Shown here: in pieces, positions 47,546 through 64,000 of the stretch
How positions within the stretch are numbered: position 1 is the stretch's first letter
Layout of the letters: every line of letters starts with the position of its first letter
Assembly (NCBI GenBank): GCA_000469685.2
Contig: LS997562.1
Coordinates: forward strand, 33,687,715 to 33,751,714
Reading direction: 5' to 3'
Source of the DNA: Haemonchus contortus
Lineage: Eukaryota > Nematoda > Chromadorea > Rhabditida > Trichostrongylidae
Length of the DNA stretch: 64,000 bases
Translations under genes and position numbers: made by a program
Notes under the pieces: generated by a model
The model's database searches: none
What the model saw: only the letters and a program-made list of their open reading frames with translations
Told to the model about the DNA's origin: nothing

Positions 47546-50500
47546 TATCCTCTTTGCCTAAGGAGAGTTGATGATATAGAAGAAGCATTTGAAATTACTG
47601 CCATTACTGCTATGCACATAAAAAGAAAAACGCTCGTTAGTGGCGATGACCGATGCAATTAAATTAATCGAACTCTCATGTCTTCGAGAAGGGAGAGGTC
47701 TGTACTGCTGCTGCTTTGCTCTGCTACAGTTTTTTGAGGAATATAATAACAACCGTGAAAAACGCGTTCCAATCAATCGCGTCATAAGGTGATAAATAGC
47801 TGACACTCGGGGCTGAATTGTGCTTTGACTTTCTCACGTACATACATCGATGTGTTTTCCCGGTTGAACTGGAAACGAGAGCGAAAACGAAACCTGTCCC
47901 CCTCCCCAACCGACGTCAACCATCCAGCCAGCCAGCCAGCCACATAGCTAGCTAGTTATTGCCCTATGTCATATACCATGTGACCGTAGAGTATCACAAA
48001 GTGGCCACCGGTCTGCCTTGTTGGTATCTTCGCCAAACTTGATTTCAGTGGCCCTACGACCGTGATCTTTTCTCATGGTCATCGTTTTCTTGTCTTTTTT
48101 CGAATATTGACCTTTTTTCTCCTATTTACTTCTTTGTTTACCTTGTTTTTTCGACTATTTGGTTGCTCACGATATGGACATGCGGCTCATGCCGTTATAA
48201 GTTGTACCGGGAATTCGGCTGAAACTCAAAGCAGCAGATAGTTTGAATGGGTACTTGCTTTAGGTAGTGACCAGCATGACCTGTTCAAGCCTAGGGACAG
48301 TATCTTACCCTCCGTGGTTGGTGCTGACCAGTGTTCAGGTCAGGTTCAAGAGGGAAGCTCTGGTTTTGTCTGATGGTGAGTAAAGTACAGTAACATCTAC
48401 CATGTAAGCTAAAGGGGTTACTGTAGGAAAGGACGGTCTCGAATCCTTCTGTGTGAATTATAAAAATACTGAAAACTGAATATAATAAATAAATAATAGC
48501 AAATATGTAAATCTGGTTAGCATCTGCGAATTTCTCTAAACTGATTGTCGATAAAATCTTACTTTTTAAGAACAGCACCCTCTTTTTCCGTAATTGCACC
48601 CCTTTCCGACTGTCCTAGAATTAGCAAACATTTGAGTTCGCGAAAGTGCCCAGAGTCATTCCTAAATAAGCGATAAGATTTCAAAGAACTACTAAAACGT
48701 GCAATGTCGAACGAGGGCTTGCTGTTGACCAAAGTGTGCACAGGAGAAAAAACCTAATGCCTCTTGAAAGCAGCAGGCTGAGATTGAATTTTGGGACGAG
48801 TTGCCTCCATGAAACTTTTAGAACTCTATTCGATGTACCCAGTTAGTTGGGTTGCTTTTCCAAGTCCTTGAAGTATGGGATGGTTGAATTTCTTGGCTTG
48901 AACCGAGATCCTCGCTTGGCTGCTTCTCAGAAAAAAAAAGCGTTCGCCCATTTACTTGATGAATTGGAACTGCTCGAAGACTTTTTTGATTGGGCTATGA
49001 CATAAATGATCCAGGAAATGGATTATGTGGCGCATTCCAAGGGATCCGTTAGAGCCTGTACTTATTCTTTCGATCAGCGCTTATTGTATTTATTGGTCTT
49101 TGCCCCATAAATCATTTGGAACTGCACTTGTTTAAAGCACATTCAATCACATCACCAGCTGTAGACTTTTTTCCGACAAAGTATGCCACCCCACCTGTGT
49201 TAAACTTTAAAACTGCTACCTGGATACTGTAGATAATGGTAAGTTAGGGGATCGAAGTCGACAGAGATACTTCTAGGGAATATATTAAGTTGAGGGCCAT
49301 GGGCGAAGTGGCATTTGCTATGTTGAATAAAAATTGTAGGTAAATCTCAAACATGTCGAATCGATTACCTATTTGTTTGTTTTTATTTACTTTGTCCCTG
49401 AAAGACGCGTACAACGGCGATAGGTGGACTCTTAGGTCTCTTGGCTTAGATTTACATTATTTTTGTTTTCACTTATTTAATGTGATATATCACATATTTT
49501 TTGACAGCAGCTTCACCTTTTCGTTTACTACCAGTTATCACCCATTATCGAGATTATTTTTCATTATTTATAAAGTTTTGATAACAAAGGGCAACTGGAA
49601 ACCACTTAGGACCGTCCTGTGATATAACTAAGTTTTGCAATTTTTTCATTTGATTTTATTCAATTTTTACTAATTAAATTTAATTACTACTCTTACTGGT
49701 ATTTACTCATACTGCTCCTTACTACTAATAATAATTGGTCTTATTTACTTCCATTATTTATCATTGTTAAGTAATAAAAGTAGGCATGGAAGTAGTTGAC
49801 GAAGCATTATGTAAACAATTTTGTACATCATACAATAATCTGATAATCCTGCATATGAATATCATGGCATACAACAGTTATTATTCTCATTCTTCACACT
49901 AGTTGTAACGTATGATAATACATTGTAATCTCGCTAATAAGTACCTTGACAATTAAGTACATACCCACAAACTAAATTAATTCCTTTTCAACTTGATGTT
50001 AACGAATGATTCCCACCAAGTTCATTCAGTTCCCGTCTCATTCTCCCTACCTCTTCCCTCGATCAGATGACTTTCATTTAGGTTTTTCTTCGTTCGCTTG
50101 CCCTTCCTGCCTCATCTATTTTCAGGGGTTTTTTTCTGGGGTGTCCCTGTCATATGTTCGTCATCGATCTCGTCCTTCATCTTTCTGCGGAGATTAGGCG
50201 TGCAGCATGATCGACAACCACACCACACCAGCAAGAATTCCATGTGCTATCGATCATCTCCGCGATCTTTTTTTCTTCGAACAAAATCCACTTGTTGGAG
50301 TTCATTCAGGATTCATCCCTAGACAACTCAACTTTCTGTACTGTCCTTTAATGCTGGGTTCTGAATAAGTAGTAAAAATAGTGCCTTTCAAGTCAAAACT
50401 CACAGTGTGGTATATCTGGCAAAAGACCGTTTATTATGAACCAGTACCCATCATTGACGCTCATTTAGAAGTACGACAAGCTGTAGAACTCGAGGTTAGA

Positions 50501-53500
50501 GCAAAGAATATTTGGAGGCTAGTTCTTGAAGATTTCAGAAGAATCCGCATCCTTTCTTCTTCTTCATTGTGTTTACCAGTAAATGCCAGTGTATTATTGA
50601 CCCATAACCTCCTCCGCATTCCTTTAAGTTTTGTCATCGACGTATAGTGTATATCATAGTGTCGGCTGTCTGTTTTGATTATGAGGTTATAAGGCTAAAT
50701 AACGGGAAGTAAGTTCCTCGTATACTCGTTTTTGGATGGAACCGATTTAATTAAAGGGTTAGAATGGCTACAATACACCTGCGGGTATTGATCTCTCTTC
50801 CTACTCCATCAGAGAAGAGATGTAGGTTTTGCTCTTATCGGGAAGTCTTTTTCTGAATGAATGCAAAAAGGTTCTAAAAAAGTGGATGTCTAAAGATTTT
50901 AGTGACGAATGTCATTTGGTGATCTCTTCCTTACTTCGAAGGAGAAATTCTTTTCTTAGTTTCTTGCTTCATGTAGGAATGCTCATGATTCCGCGAGATC
51001 ACCATCGAAAGGTACGAAGTGGTGGGTTGTGAGAACTTCCACCGCTGCCGTCTCATAGAGCTAAAGACACAGTTCACGATAATTCTGAGGTATCTAGCTT
51101 GAGCGAAATTATGAAAGTTATTGTTTAGTAGTGCGAAACTGGCAAAGTGAAGGCAGCAGTCGGCGGATTTTAATTGATGTAAAGGTTCAAAAAGTTGTAA
51201 GAAAGGGGTTATGCGTGTTTATGTGTCTTTGATCGTCTGGATGTCCTCCTCATAAGCGTACTATTCGTCGGCGTCCTAATGCTCAATTGTGAATGATGCA
51301 GCCTTACAAGGTTGTCATTACACGGCCGTTTGGGTGTGTACGTCGGCTATGTTTTCGAGCCCCTATGTTTTTCCACCCAAAAATTTTTCACGTGCCATTC
51401 TAAAGAGGCACAGGTTCATCCTAGGGGGAATTCCCAGACGCCATTTTCATCGTGAACTGTGCCATAGCAGCTCTGGCTTTTTGTATGCACAATGCAACAT
51501 ATCCAAAACTGATGTACTACCCAGCTCTGCTAACTTTTTCTTCTTCTTGGTGTTAATCCCTTTGAGCCGGCTGCTGTGGGTTTCTTACTAGACGTCGCTG
51601 ATCCGCTTTGGCTCTGTTGAGCTCTCCTCGATTTTAGCCTCATGTTTTTTTTACGATGTTTTTGCCTTTTTCCTCTACCTACATCATTGTGTATAGTGTT
51701 AATCCAGCTTCAGATAGTCCAGATTCGTATCGTTCAAATGGATTTAAGGTCGAATACTGTCTAGCCTCCCAAATCAGCATTTTAATGCTAACATAACCGT
51801 TTAAAAGAATTAAGGATAAAGCCCCTGGAGCGTGTATCACCCTCGCTTTTGCAATGCACCTCTTCATTTGACCTCATTTAAAATCGCAGGGCTGATCCCC
51901 GTGCCACGAATTTTCTTTATTTATTTATACGCCATATAATAAAGCGTGGAAAAGGAGAACACAAACAACGACAGCCACAGAATGTGGTAGTGCACCACTT
52001 GGCACTGGAAGAAGATAACATATCCTTCTGTTCAATTACTAGGACTGTCTGAAATGATTGAAAGGGCAGCCTGAGCTGAGGGTCTGAGTGAGGGTTTGAC
52101 AAGAGCCATTATCAAAAGTGAAGTCCAAGTTGGGTACTCTCAGTGCATTCCTACAGATGTTGATGACATTCGGGCTTGTGGTGATTTTTCAGACTTTTAA
52201 CATTTATCATTTGATTCATCGTTCCCTTCATATCTCTGTCAAGCTTCTTTTACCGCAACTTTCGTTCTTGGCTCCGACCTACATCATACAAAAATATTAG
52301 CTTTTTTTGCATCGGTACCTTAAGGACTTCTTACTACATTCCTGCTTCTCTACCTACTTCTCTTGAATTCAAGGGAACTGGACATGGACTTTGAAGCGAC
52401 AGTGGTCCATCCTTGATGTTCAAGCGATATAGGGCATATTATAGAAACAGACATCACCCAGAAATTCACCGAACGTGTTGGTAATTGATTTCACACCTAG
52501 CGATTAGACTGACTCGAATATCAAAAATCTTCAGCTCTTATTACTCCCGACATTTTGCAAAGCACCTGCTTCTCCGGGGATAAAACATTTCTAAGGATAC
52601 CCAGGCTCATAGCAACAGCCAATGCTAACTATGGCCTGGTTAATCTCATGGCCGTTTTAATTATGAAACTTGGGCTCTGCTTGAAGTTAATGAAATAAGT
52701 ATATTCTATTAGCAAAGTTTCGAGCTGGATCGTGTTCAGCTGAAAGAGTTTCTGAAAGTCTCTATCGATCAGACCAGAGAAAGATTGGGCGTTTCTTGTT
52801 GAATATGCCATTTATTATGTGCCATTTCTGCATGCTGTCTGCATTTCACTCTTGTAGATATTCCATGGCAGCAGAGAGCCTTTCACGAATGATTCCGAGG
52901 TTCTGATAATGGAGATGGCTTTTATTTCTCTCCTTAGAATCTTCTTCCTTGATTAGTATCCATGTTTTGTTCTTTCGTGAAATTTCTGTGATGAAATGAG
53001 CGCTCCTATGAAAATTTGTGTCGGCTTCTGGTGTTGAAGCCAAGCATTGAGGGCTTCCCTACTCCTCTGCATGATCCTTCCTCATACGACTTGCCATTGT
53101 CCACATCGAATGAAGTGGGAGGAAGATAGGCGAACCTAATGGGGCACACAGTGGGCCTTTTCTGTTTTTTCTCCACCGTGACAAAGTCACTGGTGATTAT
53201 TTCTCACAGCCCTCTTTCGGAACACTCTCTCTTCTTGAATAACGAATGACCATCTTCCCTCTCCCATACTAACTTATACCTACCCACATCACCCACATCA
53301 CCGAGATGTGACGGAAGTGTACTGGTAACTCTATAGACTGGGTACTGCACAGAAAAGGCCCGGCGATTCCTGTCGAGTTCGCTTTCGGACAAACCTGACA
53401 ACGTAACCCTACTTCCAAAGCGGATGTGAGGGGTAAGGGGGGGGGGACGACCCGAAGTTGTAAATTGGCTTGCCTGCAAATGACAGATGCTTAATCACTT

Positions 53501-54215
53501 GCCCATAAAATCTCGGCACTGTCGCCCTTTTCTAAACCGTAGACAAACGCGTGGCGTATTCCGAGAAATAGTGACAATGCGGTATTTTTCCTTCCTTATC
53601 AATATTACGTACTGAGCTAAATAATTTTCTCAATTTTTCGGATCGTTTCTTACGCCCTCCGTCCTTTTCCGTCGAGAATTTCGTTCAAGAATTTTTTCAA
53701 TCGTTCTATCGAACTGCCATTAATTTTGCCTTCTACCCCTAATTAGCACGAATTTCAGGGCAGATGCCTATTTCGTAACGATATTGCCGAAAACTCTCGT
53801 GCCGTAAATGTAACTGGTCGAGTATCGGGCTGTATCGAGAAAGAAGAATTGAAATCATCATCATTAACAATCGAAATACGATATCAATAGGCTGTTATCA
53901 ATCAATTGCTCAATTATTTGCCGTTGTGTGTTTCCCGCAGTGTTCATCACAACTTCCACTTCATTTCTCACTTAACTGACCTGCACGAGCGGCCCTTCAC
54001 GCCTTATTTCATCGTCCGTCATCATTTATTCGCTTTGTTGCTCTACACGGATTTCACTAACTACTGTTACTATCTATTCGATTCTATTCAACGATCGTCT
54101 TTCCTGTTCATACCACTCGCTGCTACTCGCTGCTAGCTCAGCAACAACTCGATTTTCTACTCGGATATCTCACAAGCCAGCTAGTTTTTCTCGCTTGCTT
54201 GCTGAAGTTGACGGA
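47546..54215. other. large gap without supported gene
   Basis: Scattered open frames (for example 50,381-50,647 plus; 52,846-53,043 and 53,204-53,479 minus) lack phase-consistent partners and recognisable domains. Local features are a short (CAGC)n tract at about 47,926-47,942, an AT-rich tract at 49.6-50.0 kb and a nine-base G run at about 53,437. The last few hundred bases are presumably the promoter of the NEDD4-family gene. Confidence 0.35.
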
Positions 54216-54220
54216 TAGTG

Positions 54221-62356
<8,136 letters not shown>

Positions 62357-64000
62357 GTAAGTTTTAGGCTTCCAACGTTTAAGAGAATTAGACTAGAATT
62401 AGTTTTCAACACAATATGTGACATATCTTTTTTTGCCATTTCTCGTTATATGCTCAGTAATAATCCTATGATCTCGATAAGTCTTTTCCAAAAGAACCTT
62501 ACCTTACCCTACCTTACCTCAAACGGAAAGGCCTGTCTGAAAATTGGGAGTCGTGAGCAGCTGTAGGCACAGCGAGCAGATCTCCTAGGTAATTATGTTA
62601 CACTCGCTGCTTTTGATTTGTGTGGGAAATGCATGCCAATGCAGTGAAAATCACTTGGTATTTCACCACCTCACTGCGCGGCCAAGAGAACAGCCGGCAA
62701 GACAAGACGATGCCAGTTCTTGGCTTGTCTGTGCCCTCTCACCGAGGCTTTCGGTATGACATCTTTTAGAGTAGGGCGTCGAGCGCCAAGCGCCGACACT
62801 TCACGGTCTTGCCTGGCGTCAAACAGTGTCGATCGGCTCTATGGACGACGTGGTCGCCGATTGATGCCATACAGGGTAGCAGTGAATCTTTTCTTGATTG
62901 GGCGCTTTTAAAATTCACCGACGTGCGTTGTTTCATCCGACGTGCGACTGACCGACAGCGTTGCTGGTCACGCGTCGACACCACTGGACCGTTCGATATC
63001 GCACGTCGGCAGTGTTCCAGCGTCATCAACGCGTGACCAGGAACGCTGTCAATCGGTTGCACGTTGGTTGAAAACACGCTCGTCGTTGAAGTCTGGAAGC
63101 GCCCATTGAGTTTTTTTGTTGGCATCGTGTATTTCATTTTCCCTCTTTTTTTGTTAAATAAGTTTCTTTTCCTGTACTTTAACAGCTCATGCGCTTGATA
63201 ATAATGATGCACCTTTCGGAAATATTTCGAGTATAGTAGGGCCGGACTCTGACTGTAATGGTAATAATAGTTTATAATAACCGGTTATGATTCGTTCTGA
63301 TCGATTATAACCTCACTCTACGAAAACCATCAAACACCTTCCAGGAGAGAGGGTACAGAGAAAATGAAAAATAGCATGGTCTCACTCCGCCGGCTGTCCC
63401 TTCTACATCCCCAAATTAATGTTCAAAGATCTTCGAAGATTGATTTCCTTCTTAATTTATGTATTTATCACGATGAAACTAAATCCTATATAATTGCCCT
63501 AGTATTTTGATATTACAAACAGTACTGCAGCACTATGACGGTCAAGTTTTTGAAAACCTACGGCGGTTAGACAAAATGGGGACTTGTAAATTGATAAAGG
63601 AGACGGCTATTATGGAGTTTTATCCTCGATCCGCTCACGTCGTCCCAAGATATTTGTCTAAGCGTGCGGGAGTCTTCATTAGTCTTCTTGCTTAGTTGCC
63701 TCATCACGCTGCACTTCGCTCGATAGTAATGTCCGCTGTTCGGGACAATTAATTTTTGCATTTATACAGCTAATTTTCGGCTATTTCAGTTGGTACAGGC
63801 TTATTTGAATTGATTTTGAAGGAAAATTTTCATTACGGAAAACATCCTCTGATCATTTTGCCATAATGGGCTCTATAACATCTTGTATATCATAGTCTTT
63901 ATTCCATCACCTGACTAATAGAATGCTTCCGGTGAAGCGTAAGGAAAATAGGAGTTTTAAAACAGTCTAAAAGGCGGATGACGAGATGACTGAGGTTTCG
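62357..64000. other. intron of NEDD4-family gene to the window edge
   Basis: The last coding exon ends GGAGAA|GTAAGT. No exon for the next HECT segment was found before the end of the window. The intron carries a foldback element. A short plus-strand stretch after TACTGCAG at 63,532 has no HECT resemblance. Confidence 0.55.
62863..63128. repeat. long foldback (palindromic) element in HECT-region intron
   Basis: Left arm about 62,863-62,988 and right arm about 63,016-63,128. Inner parts pair almost perfectly (GACCGACAGCG, CTGGTCACGCG with CGCGTGACCAG, CGCTGTCAATC). Outer parts pair with more mismatches (GATGCCA with TGGCATC, GGGCGCTT with AAGCGCCC). The loop is about 27 bp. It is probably a foldback or MITE element. 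Confidence 0.75.

Noticed and set aside
53204..53479. 91-codon minus-strand open frame
   Set aside because: No motif or splice partners; includes a simple duplication (GDVGDVG).

Overview
The window is eukaryotic, intron-rich, about 40% GC by eye, and almost certainly from a nematode. Introns end in short T-rich TTTCAG or TTTTAG acceptors and exons are small (50-230 bp). Ordinary animal housekeeping genes are split into many such exons and embedded in degenerate RTE-type retrotransposon and tRNA-like SINE fragments. The long repeat-filled introns suggest a strongylid (hookworm-like) parasite rather than Caenorhabditis; that placement is inference.

Layout, left to right: (1) 1-8.7 kb is mostly gene-poor, with two decayed RTE-type reverse transcriptase fragments (about 1.87-2.96 and 5.44-6.37 kb), a 60-bp tandem duplication and one SINE. 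(2) 8.7-10 kb, minus strand: two exons encoding most of the PH domain of an oxysterol-binding-protein-related protein (ORP9/10/11 type); later exons were not found. (3) 11.9-19.5 kb, plus strand: about 20 small, mostly phase-compatible exons forming a gene with an acidic N-terminus, a C2H2 zinc finger, a zinc-finger-like CPA...HYGH module, a retroviral/Gypsy-type integrase core whose second catalytic aspartate is not evident, a Cys-rich module and a basic tail. This is the most unusual locus here and looks like a domesticated integrase. (4) 20.4-22.3 kb, minus strand: one well-supported and one tentative exon of an unidentified gene, with 53-bp inverted repeats nearby. (5) 23.6-32.4 kb, plus strand: a complete 26-exon gene for Integrator complex subunit 3 (about 1,064 residues, close to the human length). 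(6) 32.4-54.2 kb: repeat-rich sequence with an unidentified minus-strand multi-exon gene at 40.8-42.5 kb. (7) 54.2-62.4 kb and beyond, plus strand: a NEDD4-family E3 ligase (C2, three WW domains, HECT N-lobe); the rest of HECT, with the catalytic cysteine, lies past the right edge.

The genes do not form an obvious pathway. INTS3 acts in nuclear RNA 3'-end processing and in DNA-damage response. NEDD4 acts in ubiquitin-dependent membrane protein turnover. The ORP acts in lipid exchange. The integrase-derived protein is presumably nuclear and DNA-binding. Gene models were assembled by hand from splice signals, reading phase and remembered family patterns; no similarity search could be run.
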